DNA of 56,727 bases from a virus. Position numbers and translations under genes: made by a program. This document shows, in pieces, positions 7,531-14,945 of this stretch. Every line of letters starts with the position of its first letter. Positions within the stretch are counted from its first letter, which is position 1. Location of the stretch: IMG/VR virus record IMGVR_UViG_3300024518_000353, positions 1 through 56,727 of that record, one strand, 5' to 3'. A model generated the notes under the pieces. It searched no databases, had not been told where the DNA came from, and saw only the letters and a list, made by a program, of their open reading frames with translations.

Positions 7531-8001
7531 ATGATTGACCCATTTACAGCTTTTGCAGCTTTGAAGGGAGCTACAGAGGCAATATCAAGTGCTATAAAAA
7601 CTGGAAAAGATTTATCTACTATGTCAAGTTCAGTTGCAAAATGGGCAAAGGCAGAAGCAGGTTTACAAGTTATAACTTCAGAAAAACCTGGAGTTGTTTC
7701 TAAATTATTTGGTAAGCTAACTGGTGCTGAGCAAAATGCAATTGATGCACATTTTAGAAAAGAAGAAGCTAATAGACTTCGTGATGAAATGCGAAGTATG
7801 TTTTTATTATATGGGTCTGCTGGTCAATGGGAAAGACTTCAAAAAGAAATTGCAGTTGAACGTAAGAGACAAACAGATTTTTTAAGGCAACAAATAGCTG
7901 CAAAAAAACGTAGAAAGAGTATTATTATTTGGACATTTGCTTTAATATTTGGAGTATCATTTGTAGCTTTTGAAATATATCTATTAATGAATCATTATTA
8001 A
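7531..8001 (+). CDS. C-terminally membrane-anchored phage protein
   Basis: 156 residues. The N-terminus (M-I-D-P-F-T-A-F-A-A-L-K-G-A) resembles proteins common in marine podovirus head regions. The middle is alanine- and lysine-rich and helical, followed by charged coils, K-K-R-R-K and one transmembrane helix (about 131-152). Function is unknown; a virion-associated or membrane-penetrating role is possible. It lies between GroES and scaffold genes. Confidence 0.65.
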   Translation: MIDPFTAFAALKGATEAISSAIKTGKDLSTMSSSVAKWAKAEAGLQVITSEKPGVVSKLFGKLTGAEQNAIDAHFRKEEANRLRDEMRSMFLLYGSAGQWERLQKEIAVERKRQTDFLRQQIAAKKRRKSIIIWTFALIFGVSFVAFEIYLLMNHY

Positions 8002-8016
8002 AAAAGGATAAAAATT

Positions 8017-8106
8017 ATGCCATATGGTCCAGGAACTTATGGAAGTAAACGAGGAAGACCTAAGAAAATGAAAAAAGGTAAAAGACCTTGTCCTTCTAAA
8101 AAGTAA
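8017..8106 (+). CDS. 29-residue AT-hook microprotein
   Basis: M-P-Y-G-P-G-T-Y followed by K-R-G-R-P-K-K, a canonical AT-hook core (G-R-P flanked by basics), then a run of lysines. An AT-hook binds the minor groove of AT-rich DNA, so it may help condense or package the AT-rich genome. The start follows an A-rich AAAAAGGAT leader. Confidence 0.55.
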   Translation: MPYGPGTYGSKRGRPKKMKKGKRPCPSKK

Positions 8107-8115
8107 AATAAATAC

Positions 8116-8144
8116 TTGTATGCTATGTTAAACTATAGTATTAT
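8116..8144 (+). promoter_or_regulatory. Candidate promoter before scaffold and capsid genes
   Basis: TTGTAT (8116-8121), 17 bases, then TATTAT (8139-8144), followed by more TATAAT-like sequence. The same TTGTAT with 17-base spacing occurs at 20881-20909, so these may form a class of rightward late promoters. Confidence 0.45.
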
Positions 8145-8197
8145 ATAATATTATAACTTTGCGTAATCGATTGGTTCGCAACAACGTAGGAGATAAC

Positions 8198-9253
8198 ATG
8201 GCAGATGATGCAGTAAAAAAAGACTCAGAAGAATGGGGTAATATTGATACCTCTAAACCTGAGACCAAAGAAGATAAAGTAGACTTTGAGGTTGAAAACT
8301 CTTCTGAAGAAGTTAAGGTTGAACCTGTAGTTGAAACTAAACAAGAAGAAAAAGTTGAAGCTGTAGTTGAAGAAACTAAAAAGGAAAAACCTGAAGAAGA
8401 AACTCAACCTGAAGAACAAACTGACGAAGCTGAAGGAATAGAATCCAAAAGAGCACAAAAAAGAATACGTCAATTAGTTCGTCAAAGAAAAGAAAAGGAA
8501 GAAGAAGTTGCTAGACTTTTATCTGATAAACAAGAACTTGAAAAAAGATTAACAGCAAATCAAACAAATCAATTTGATTTAACTAAAACAAGTATTGAGT
8601 CTCAGGAAAAAGGTTTGGAAAATCAACTGAATCTTGCTAAACAAAACTACTTAGATGCTTTTGAAAAAGATGACAAGAATCAATTATTAAAAGCACAAGA
8701 AGCTTTGAATGAAGCACAAATTAATTTAAATAATGTTAAAACAAATAAGGTAAGTTTTGAAAGAGATTACGAGAATTACCAGAACGCAGTTAAACAACAA
8801 CCTGTACAATCACAACAACAGGCAGTACCACAACAACCACAGTATGACCCTAAAGCAGTTGAATGGGCAGAAAAGAATGAGTGGTTTGGTCAAGATAAAA
8901 TGATGACTGCAGCAGCATTAGCTTTAGATGCTCAGTTAAAAGAAGAAGGTTTCGACCCAGCAGATAATGATTTTTATACTGAAGTAGATAGTAGGTTAAA
9001 AGAAACATTTCCAACTAAGTTTGAAAAAGCTGAGTCAACTCAAAAAGTTCGTCAGAAGGGCACGTCAAGTCCTTCTCAAGTAGTAGCAGGAACGTCTCGC
9101 ACTCCTGCTTCCAAGAAGGTTAAACTGACACAAGAAGATGTTAGATTAGCTCAGAAATGGAATATACCACTTGATAGATATGCTCAAGAAAAATCACGAG
9201 TAGGTGATTCTGAAGAGTATTCAACAATAACAACAATGCGTAGGAGTTCATAA
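8198..9253 (+). CDS. Probable capsid scaffolding protein
   Basis: 351 residues, beginning M-A-D-D-A after a good TAGGAG ribosome site. The N-terminal third is extremely acidic and rich in Glu, Val and Lys. The middle is a long coiled coil (about 95-195). Then come Gln-rich spacers and a small C-terminal domain with W-F-G-Q-D-K-M-M-T-A-A-A-L-A. Composition and position before the capsid gene are typical of scaffolds, which leave or are cleaved during maturation. No protease gene is apparent. Confidence 0.75.
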   Translation: MADDAVKKDSEEWGNIDTSKPETKEDKVDFEVENSSEEVKVEPVVETKQEEKVEAVVEETKKEKPEEETQPEEQTDEAEGIESKRAQKRIRQLVRQRKEKEEEVARLLSDKQELEKRLTANQTNQFDLTKTSIESQEKGLENQLNLAKQNYLDAFEKDDKNQLLKAQEALNEAQINLNNVKTNKVSFERDYENYQNAVKQQPVQSQQQAVPQQPQYDPKAVEWAEKNEWFGQDKMMTAAALALDAQLKEEGFDPADNDFYTEVDSRLKETFPTKFEKAESTQKVRQKGTSSPSQVVAGTSRTPASKKVKLTQEDVRLAQKWNIPLDRYAQEKSRVGDSEEYSTITTMRRSS

Positions 9254-9254
9254 C

Positions 9255-9746
9255 ATGACTATAAATAAAATAAAACGTACTGAAGAAACACGAGAAGCTA
9301 CTTCAATAAAAGAAACATCTTCATTTGAAGACCAAAACTATTTATCAATTCCTGATAATGTAAAAAATAAATTTGAAAGTCAGGGAATGGCATTAAGATG
9401 GATTAGGATTACTTTAAGTGGAGAAGATGATTATAAAAATGTAGGGAAAAAACAACGAGAAGGTTGGATTTTTGTTACACCTGAAGAAGTTCCTGAATTA
9501 TCTTCTACCTCAATCGTAAAAGGAGAAGGCAAATATAAAGGTGTAGTTTCCATGGGAGACGTAGCACTGGCAAAGATGTCAACAGAAAGAGTCATGGCAA
9601 GGCAAAAATACTATCAGGATAAACATAAATCACAAGAGGAAGCTTTAGATGCTAACTTACGTGCTCAATCTGATTCTAAAATGCCAATAACGAACTCAAG
9701 TAAATCAACAGTTACAAGAGGTCGAGAACCACGTTTTCAAAGATAG
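9255..9746 (+). CDS. Conserved small head-region protein
   Basis: 163 residues with a central G-M-A-L-R-W-I-R-I, D-D-Y-K-N-V and E-G-W-I-F-V-T-P-E-E-V-P series that I associate with marine podovirus head regions. Function unknown. It starts two bases after the scaffold stop, so it is probably cotranslated and virion-related. Confidence 0.6.
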   Translation: MTINKIKRTEETREATSIKETSSFEDQNYLSIPDNVKNKFESQGMALRWIRITLSGEDDYKNVGKKQREGWIFVTPEEVPELSSTSIVKGEGKYKGVVSMGDVALAKMSTERVMARQKYYQDKHKSQEEALDANLRAQSDSKMPITNSSKSTVTRGREPRFQR

Positions 9747-9788
9747 CTTGTAATATATATTAATAATCTATTTTAAGGAGAAAAAACA

Positions 9789-10370
9789 ATGAGTTCAAGT
9801 AAAGCACTCTTTGGTTTAATTCCTCTAAGAAAAGTTGGTTCAAATGCTAATTCAAGTGGACAATCTTCATATGATATAGCAAATGGAACATCAGCAAATA
9901 TTTTCTTTGGGGATGCTGTAAAGATAGCTAGTGGGTTTATTACACCTATTACTACGACTACAGACTATCCAATAGGTGTCTTTGTTGGGTGTGAATATAC
10001 TGACCCAACTTCAGGACAACCTACTTGGTCTAGACACTTTCCTGCAGCTGTCTCAAGCAAAATTGGTGTACCAAAAGGATTTGTGGTTGATGACCCAAAT
10101 GCTACATTCATGATGCAAGCCGATGCTTCAGTTACTGCAGGTGATATTAACGGAATGAACTTTGCTGTTACTTTAGGTACAGGTGATACTGTAACGAGTA
10201 ATTCAGGTTTTGGAATTAAAGCTGCGAGTAGAGCAACTACTCATTTAGCTGTAAGACCAATTGCAGTTATTACTGAGCCAGGAAATGGTCTATCAGCTAC
10301 TGATGGAGCTTTTCCAAAGCTAGAAGTAAAGATAGTTCAACATGCTCTTACAAGAGTATCAGCAGCATAA
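9789..10370 (+). CDS. Putative capsid decoration or minor head protein
   Basis: 193 residues, preceded by a strong AAGGAG. It is beta-rich and Ser/Thr/Gly-rich, with F-F-G-D-A-V-K-I-A-S-G and P-I-G-V-F-V-G-C segments. It has no signal peptide. Its place directly before the major capsid gene suggests a decoration or stabilising head protein. This is inferred from context and composition only. Confidence 0.55.
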   Translation: MSSSKALFGLIPLRKVGSNANSSGQSSYDIANGTSANIFFGDAVKIASGFITPITTTTDYPIGVFVGCEYTDPTSGQPTWSRHFPAAVSSKIGVPKGFVVDDPNATFMMQADASVTAGDINGMNFAVTLGTGDTVTSNSGFGIKAASRATTHLAVRPIAVITEPGNGLSATDGAFPKLEVKIVQHALTRVSAA

Positions 10371-10389
10371 ATAGAAAGGGAAGGATAAT

Positions 10390-11298
10390 ATGGCTATAAA
10401 TAGAGCAAGTATTGCAAAACAACTTCTTCCAGGTCTTAATGCTGTTTTTGGTATTGAGTATGGAGATGTTAATGACGAACACAAATCTTTATTTGAAATT
10501 GAAAATTCAGATAGAGCATTTGAAGAGGAAGTGCTTTTCACAGGATTTGCTACTGCACCAACAAAGTCTGAGGGTGCTGCAGTATCTTTTGATAACGCAC
10601 AAGAATCATACACAGCTAGATATAATCACGAAACAGTTGCTTTAGCTTTCGCAGTTACTGAGGAAGCAATGGAAGACAACTTGTACGATACTTTTTCAAA
10701 AGTTCGTGCTCGTGCATTAGCTCGTGCTATGGCAAACACTAAGCAAGTTAAAGGTGCTGCTATATTCAATAATGGATTTGCAGCAGGTGATTATGCTATT
10801 GGTGATGGTAAAGCATTTTTTGCTTCTAACCACCCAACAACTACAGCAGGTGACCAAAGTAACTTGTTAGCAGCTTCAGATTTAGCTGAAGCAGCTTTAG
10901 AAACAGCATTAATTTCGATTGATGGAACTAAAGATGACAGAGACATCCTAGTGGGTGCACAAGCTAAGTCTTTACATATTCCATCTGACTTGAAATTTAC
11001 TGCAGATAAGCTTTTAGCTTCTCCAGGTAAAGTAGGGTCTGCAAACAACGACATTAATGCAATCAGAAATATGGGAGTAGTTCCTGATGGATATTTTGTA
11101 AACAGAAGATTTACAAATTCCAACGATTACTTCATTAAAACTGACGTTCCTAATGGTACTAAAATGTTTGTTAGAGTTCCTCTACAAACTAAAATGGAAC
11201 CTGATTTCGATACAGGAAACATTCGATTTAAAGCAAGAGAAAGATATTCTTTTGGTGTTTCTGATTGGAGAGGTTTCTATGGTTCAGCAGGAAGCTAA
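10390..11298 (+). CDS. Major capsid protein
   Basis: 302 residues, starting after GGGAAGGATAAT. It resembles the Mu gpT-like/HK97-fold capsid group: F-E-E-E-V-L-F-T-G-F near residue 45, F-A-V-T-E-E-A-M-E-D-N, a long helical R-A-R-A-L-A-R-A-M-A-N-T-K segment and the C-terminal R-Y-S-F-G-V-S-D-W-R. It is followed by a terminator-like hairpin, as expected for a highly expressed gene that needs its own dosage. No N-terminal scaffold-like delta domain is seen. Confidence 0.85.
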   Translation: MAINRASIAKQLLPGLNAVFGIEYGDVNDEHKSLFEIENSDRAFEEEVLFTGFATAPTKSEGAAVSFDNAQESYTARYNHETVALAFAVTEEAMEDNLYDTFSKVRARALARAMANTKQVKGAAIFNNGFAAGDYAIGDGKAFFASNHPTTTAGDQSNLLAASDLAEAALETALISIDGTKDDRDILVGAQAKSLHIPSDLKFTADKLLASPGKVGSANNDINAIRNMGVVPDGYFVNRRFTNSNDYFIKTDVPNGTKMFVRVPLQTKMEPDFDTGNIRFKARERYSFGVSDWRGFYGSAGS

Positions 11299-11308
11299 AC
11301 AATAACTT

Positions 11309-11336
11309 ATAAAGGGTCTCTTTTGAGACCCTTTAT
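11309..11336 (+). terminator. Hairpin terminator after the capsid gene
   Basis: Perfect arms AAAGGGTCTC (11311-11320) and GAGACCCTTT (11325-11334) around a TTTT loop, extended by AT pairs. The following tract is T-rich but broken (TTTATATTA), so termination may be partial and set the capsid-to-tail expression ratio. Confidence 0.75.
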
Positions 11337-11359
11337 ATTATATATAAGGAATAATAAGA

Positions 11360-11641
11360 ATGACTAATTTAACAGCAATAGAATATTCAGCTATTACTAC
11401 AGCAGCAGCAACGTCTACTGTTCGTTCATTTGGTACAAGAATAAGAGGTTTTAATGTTGCTAATATTAAAAATGTAGTAGGTGCTTTTGAAATTAAAAAT
11501 GGTACTACTTCAAGAATTAAAATTGTATTACCAGCAAATGGGACACTTGATACTTATTTAGCAGATGAAGGTATTAGATGTGAAGATGATGTTACAGTAA
11601 GTGTTACACCTAGTGTTTATGCAACAATTTATTACGGATAA
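11360..11641 (+). CDS. Small beta-rich head or connector protein
   Basis: 93 residues, Ser/Thr/Ala-rich, with strand-forming segments such as A-I-E-Y-S-A-I-T-T-A and G-A-F-E-I-K-N-G-T-T. Family not recognised. Between capsid and adaptor genes it may be a head-completion or decoration protein. Confidence 0.5.
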   Translation: MTNLTAIEYSAITTAAATSTVRSFGTRIRGFNVANIKNVVGAFEIKNGTTSRIKIVLPANGTLDTYLADEGIRCEDDVTVSVTPSVYATIYYG

Positions 11642-11656
11642 TTTTGGGGATGTTAA

Positions 11657-12313
11657 GTGGCAGATTATACAACATTAACAACAGATATAATTAACACAAC
11701 AGAAAATGATTCAACTGAATTTTTAAATCAGTTACCTAATATTGTTAATAGAGCAGAGGAAAGATTAACAGATGAATTAGATGATTATGGTTTAGTAACC
11801 TATACTTCAGTAGCAGTTTCTCAAGGAAACAACATAGTTACTTTACCAACAGGAACAAGAATTTTAAAAAACTTTAATGTTGTTGTTAATGGTAAGAGAA
11901 CAAGTATTCTAGTAAAGACTGATGAATATTTAAGAGATTACTGGAATGTTTCTGCCTCAACAGGTGAACCAAAGTATTATGCACATAAAGATAATACAAC
12001 CATAATGGTAGCACCTACACCTTCATCAACAAGTAATGGTGAGATAGTACACGTAACAAGACCAACAACTTTAACGTCAGCTTCACCTACTAATTATTTT
12101 ACTGGGTTTTGTTATAACGCATTGTTTAATGCTTGTTTAGTTGAGTCGTATATCTTTATGAAAAACTTTCAAGTTATACCAGCTATGGAACAAAACTATC
12201 AATCAGCAATTGCAGTTGTTAGAAACAGAGCCAGAAGATTTAGAAGAGACGATATGACAAGACCTGCAAGTCCTGCAGGAGCAGATGATACAGTCGTAGA
12301 TGGGAGTAATTAA
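11657..12313 (+). CDS. Head-tail adaptor protein
   Basis: 218 residues from a GTG start behind GGGGATG. The pattern (L-P-N-I-V-N-R-A-E-E-R-L-T-D-E-L near residue 25, then V-T-L-P-T-G, and P-K-Y-Y-A-H-K-D-N in the beta part) resembles the adaptor family of podoviruses that dock under the portal. The C-terminus is basic and then acidic, suiting a flexible arm. The ATG of the next small gene overlaps its stop. Confidence 0.65.
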   Translation: MADYTTLTTDIINTTENDSTEFLNQLPNIVNRAEERLTDELDDYGLVTYTSVAVSQGNNIVTLPTGTRILKNFNVVVNGKRTSILVKTDEYLRDYWNVSASTGEPKYYAHKDNTTIMVAPTPSSTSNGEIVHVTRPTTLTSASPTNYFTGFCYNALFNACLVESYIFMKNFQVIPAMEQNYQSAIAVVRNRARRFRRDDMTRPASPAGADDTVVDGSN

Positions 12314-12405
12314 TGGCAATCAGTAGAAGTTCAATACCACAACAGATAATGAAACCTGGTCGTAAACGTATAAAAAAATTTAAACAAGGAAAAAGTAGTA
12401 GATAA
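12313..12405 (+). CDS. 30-residue basic microprotein
   Basis: It begins M-A-I-S-R-S-S-I-P-Q-Q-I and ends in a Lys/Arg/Gly-rich tail. The start overlaps the adaptor stop. Very small basic proteins of this type are frequent in marine phage head clusters. Function unknown. Confidence 0.5.
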   Translation: MAISRSSIPQQIMKPGRKRIKKFKQGKSSR

Positions 12406-12406
12406 A

Positions 12407-13270
12407 ATGCTAAATTTAAAAGAAAAAGCCAAAGGAAGAAAAACTAAAAGTAAAATAATGTCTGATAAAAATGTTAAGGTAAAAAACCAAACATCTACAA
12501 TAATGAAAAAAGGTAAAGGAGAGTCGTCTAAAGAAAGTGGTAGAATTGAACAAAAACGTAAACAACAAACTCCCACAACAAAAACTGGATTTCAGGCAAC
12601 AGAGCCTATGACTTCTCGCAGGTTAAAACAATCTTCAGACAAATCAAAAGGTAACAAACCTATTGTACCAAGTATTACAGAGAAAAGTGTTGCTGCTTCA
12701 AGAACAGGAAGAGCAACGAGAGTTAAAGAACCTGTAAAAGGAAATATTGGTGAAATAAAAACAAAAAATAAGTCTAATAAAATTGAAGAAAAAAGACAAC
12801 AAAGAAAAAGTTTATTAAAAAATATTGGAGAGTTTAAAACTTCAGGACCAACAAAAATACAAGAAGAAAGAAAAAAAAGAGTAAGACAAACTACTTTTCC
12901 AGTAAAAGATAAATCAATAAAAACTTCATCTAAAATTTCAGAAATTGAAAAAGAAAAATTTAGAAAACCAGTTCCTGGTAATAGACCTGGAGTAGTAAAA
13001 ACATCTGGACCTTCAATTGTTGATAAAAGTAAAGAAAGTGACAGACCTACATCAAGGTTAGATAAAATTAAAACTAGAGCAAAAATGGTTATGGATAATA
13101 TAGCTAGAAGTGCAGATAATCTTTATCCTTCTAAACAAGCTAAAGATATTGTTATAAGAAAATCTGTTGGTGGTAGACTTGATGATTTAGGTTATGAAGA
13201 AGTTGATAAAAGACCAACTTCTAAAAACAATCGTAGCTATCGTGGATATGGTGCTGCAAGAAAAAATTAA
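12407..13270 (+). CDS. Lysine-rich disordered protein
   Basis: 287 residues with extremely high Lys, Arg, Ser and Thr content, low-complexity repeats of S-G-P-T/S-I-x-x-K type and little predicted fold. The C-terminus carries S-V-G-G-R-L and Y-R-G-Y-G-A-A-R-K-N, like the glycine-basic tail of the next gene. It probably binds nucleic acid or is packaged. Not recognised. Confidence 0.55.
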   Translation: MLNLKEKAKGRKTKSKIMSDKNVKVKNQTSTIMKKGKGESSKESGRIEQKRKQQTPTTKTGFQATEPMTSRRLKQSSDKSKGNKPIVPSITEKSVAASRTGRATRVKEPVKGNIGEIKTKNKSNKIEEKRQQRKSLLKNIGEFKTSGPTKIQEERKKRVRQTTFPVKDKSIKTSSKISEIEKEKFRKPVPGNRPGVVKTSGPSIVDKSKESDRPTSRLDKIKTRAKMVMDNIARSADNLYPSKQAKDIVIRKSVGGRLDDLGYEEVDKRPTSKNNRSYRGYGAARKN

Positions 13271-13286
13271 ACAAAGGAGTAAATAA

Positions 13287-13781
13287 ATGACAATATTAAC
13301 TAAAGGTGTTAGAAGCTTATTAAAATCAATGCCAAAAATGACAGGTAAAGATGCTCTACCTGATAAATCTTTAAAAAATATTAAAGTTGATGATTATTTT
13401 GCATTAAATCAAAATTCAGGTAAACAATTTAAAGTTAAATCAAAGTTTAGAGAAAAAGGTAAAAGTAAGGTTGAAATTGCTCCTGTAGAAGATTACAATA
13501 ATAGTAGAGTGGTTAATGCTGATAAAAAAGTTTTTTATAACAATAATGTATTACCTGACCAATATGAAGACATAGCTGAACAATTAACTGATATGTTAGG
13601 AAAAAAAATTAGTCCTTCAAAGGCAAAGAGTATGGTTAAAGCTATGCAAGAAAAAAAACCAATAAGATTATTAAAAGGTAAAACAATTCCTAAACCAAAA
13701 AAATTATTTACTGGTGGTAGAGTAGGTTCACCTAAAGGAGCTGGAGCTGCATTAAGAGGATTTGGTAAAGGATATAAATAA
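13287..13781 (+). CDS. Small basic virion-region protein
   Basis: 164 residues behind AAAGGAG. A predicted beta-domain (V-D-D-Y-F-A-L-N-Q-N-S-G-K-Q-F-K-V) is followed by a basic helix. The tail F-T-G-G-R-V-G, then G-A-G-A-A-L-R-G-F-G-K-G, is a glycine-basic motif I associate with marine phage virion proteins. Function unknown. It ends one base before the nozzle-type gene. Confidence 0.55.
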   Translation: MTILTKGVRSLLKSMPKMTGKDALPDKSLKNIKVDDYFALNQNSGKQFKVKSKFREKGKSKVEIAPVEDYNNSRVVNADKKVFYNNNVLPDQYEDIAEQLTDMLGKKISPSKAKSMVKAMQEKKPIRLLKGKTIPKPKKLFTGGRVGSPKGAGAALRGFGKGYK

Positions 13782-14465
13782 ATGGCTTATAATCCTTCAG
13801 GCACATATGACTTTAATTTAGAGATAGGTGATGTCATTCAGGAAGCTACTGAGATGATTGGTGGTGAAGTAACTCTTGGTGAAGAACCTAGAAGTTCAAG
13901 AAGGTCTATTAATTTAATTTTAAGTGACTGGCAGAATAGAGGTATTTGTTTATGGACAACTAATACAACTATTGTTAGTGTTGCTGCAAGTACAACTGCA
14001 GTAAGTTTAGGTAGTCATGTAAGTGACGTTATGCAAGTTGTAGTTAATAGAGACAATACAGATTTAAATTTAACTCGTATATCTTATGAAGAATGGTTGA
14101 AACTTCCTAACAAAGGACAGACTGGTAGACCTTCTCAGTATGCAATTAAAAGATTAGCAAATAATGTCGAGTTATATATGTGGGCATTATCAGATAATAA
14201 TAATGATAAATTAAAAATTGAAAAGATTGACTATATGCAGGATGTAGATAAATCAGCAATACAAACTGCAGAGATGCCAAGAAGATTTTTACCTGCATTA
14301 ACAGTTGGTCTAGCTTATTATATGTCGCTTAAAAGACCAGGTATAAGTGAGGCAAGGGCAAAGTTTTTAAAACAGGAATATGAAGAAAGACTTTCATTTG
14401 CCATGACTGAAGATAAAGAACGTGCATCATTATATGTTACTCCTAGATATACAAATATATATTAG
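13782..14465 (+). CDS. Tail connector (P22 gp4 / tail-tubular-A-like)
   Basis: 227 residues. The N-terminus (D-F-N-L-E-I-G-D-V-I-Q-E-A-T-E-M-I-G), then R-S-S-R-R-S-I-N-L-I-L-S-D-W and the C-terminal helix near A-L-T-V-G-L-A-Y-Y-M, follow the pattern of short-tail connector proteins that extend the portal. Together with the adaptor (11657) and the stabilisation protein (22545) it supports podovirus morphology. Confidence 0.7.
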   Translation: MAYNPSGTYDFNLEIGDVIQEATEMIGGEVTLGEEPRSSRRSINLILSDWQNRGICLWTTNTTIVSVAASTTAVSLGSHVSDVMQVVVNRDNTDLNLTRISYEEWLKLPNKGQTGRPSQYAIKRLANNVELYMWALSDNNNDKLKIEKIDYMQDVDKSAIQTAEMPRRFLPALTVGLAYYMSLKRPGISEARAKFLKQEYEERLSFAMTEDKERASLYVTPRYTNIY

Positions 14466-14467
14466 GA

Positions 14468-14647
14468 ATGGTATATAAAAAAAGTAAAGGATTAGTTTCT
14501 GAAAATAAAAAAAGAATGTATAAAGGTAAGGAAGTAAAACCTGTATTATATTCAACAGAGACAGGTAAAAAAAGAATGGTAGGGCAAGTCGAAGGTGAAC
14601 TTATATTAGATAATCAAGGATACCCCATACCTTTAAAACAATTATAG
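14468..14647 (+). CDS. Small basic protein (59 aa)
   Basis: An intact frame filling the gap between the connector and zinc-finger genes. The start follows TTAGGA. It contains repeated K-K-R-M and an acidic beta-like end. Function unknown. Confidence 0.55.
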   Translation: MVYKKSKGLVSENKKRMYKGKEVKPVLYSTETGKKRMVGQVEGELILDNQGYPIPLKQL

Positions 14648-14654
14648 GTGGTAG

Positions 14655-14945
14655 ATGGCAACAGGAAAAAGAACATTAGCAGTTTGTGATACATGTGGAT
14701 TTGTTTATCCACATAGAGTTATGCAGAAAAATAGCTATGGTTTAATTGTTTGTCCTACTGATTTTGATGGTGCTTATGATGAAAAAAATCATCCACAGAA
14801 TAAAGCACCTAATTTAAAAGAAGACCCATCTATTAGAGACCCAAGACCTACACGTAGTGAAGCATTTACCAGTTGGGAACGTCAGACTACAAATTGGGAA
14901 GCAACAACAAACTTTTGGAATATAGTGAGTAATACAGATGCCTGA
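14655..14945 (+). CDS. Small zinc-ribbon protein
   Basis: 96 residues with C-D-T-C-G-F-V-Y-P-H-R-V-M near the start and V-C-P-T-D-F-D-G later, giving a C-x2-C plus C/D metal site. The rest is Pro/Asn-rich and ends in Trp-containing repeats. Similar small zinc proteins accompany tail-fibre genes in marine phages. A tail-assembly role is inferred. It overlaps the fibre start by eight bases. Confidence 0.6.
   Translation: MATGKRTLAVCDTCGFVYPHRVMQKNSYGLIVCPTDFDGAYDEKNHPQNKAPNLKEDPSIRDPRPTRSEAFTSWERQTTNWEATTNFWNIVSNTDA

Noticed and set aside
8225-8473. Open frame on the - strand, phenylalanine- and serine-rich
   Set aside because: It is the antisense of the Lys/Glu-rich scaffold gene; the composition is explained by the reverse strand, and no ribosome site or neighbour supports it.
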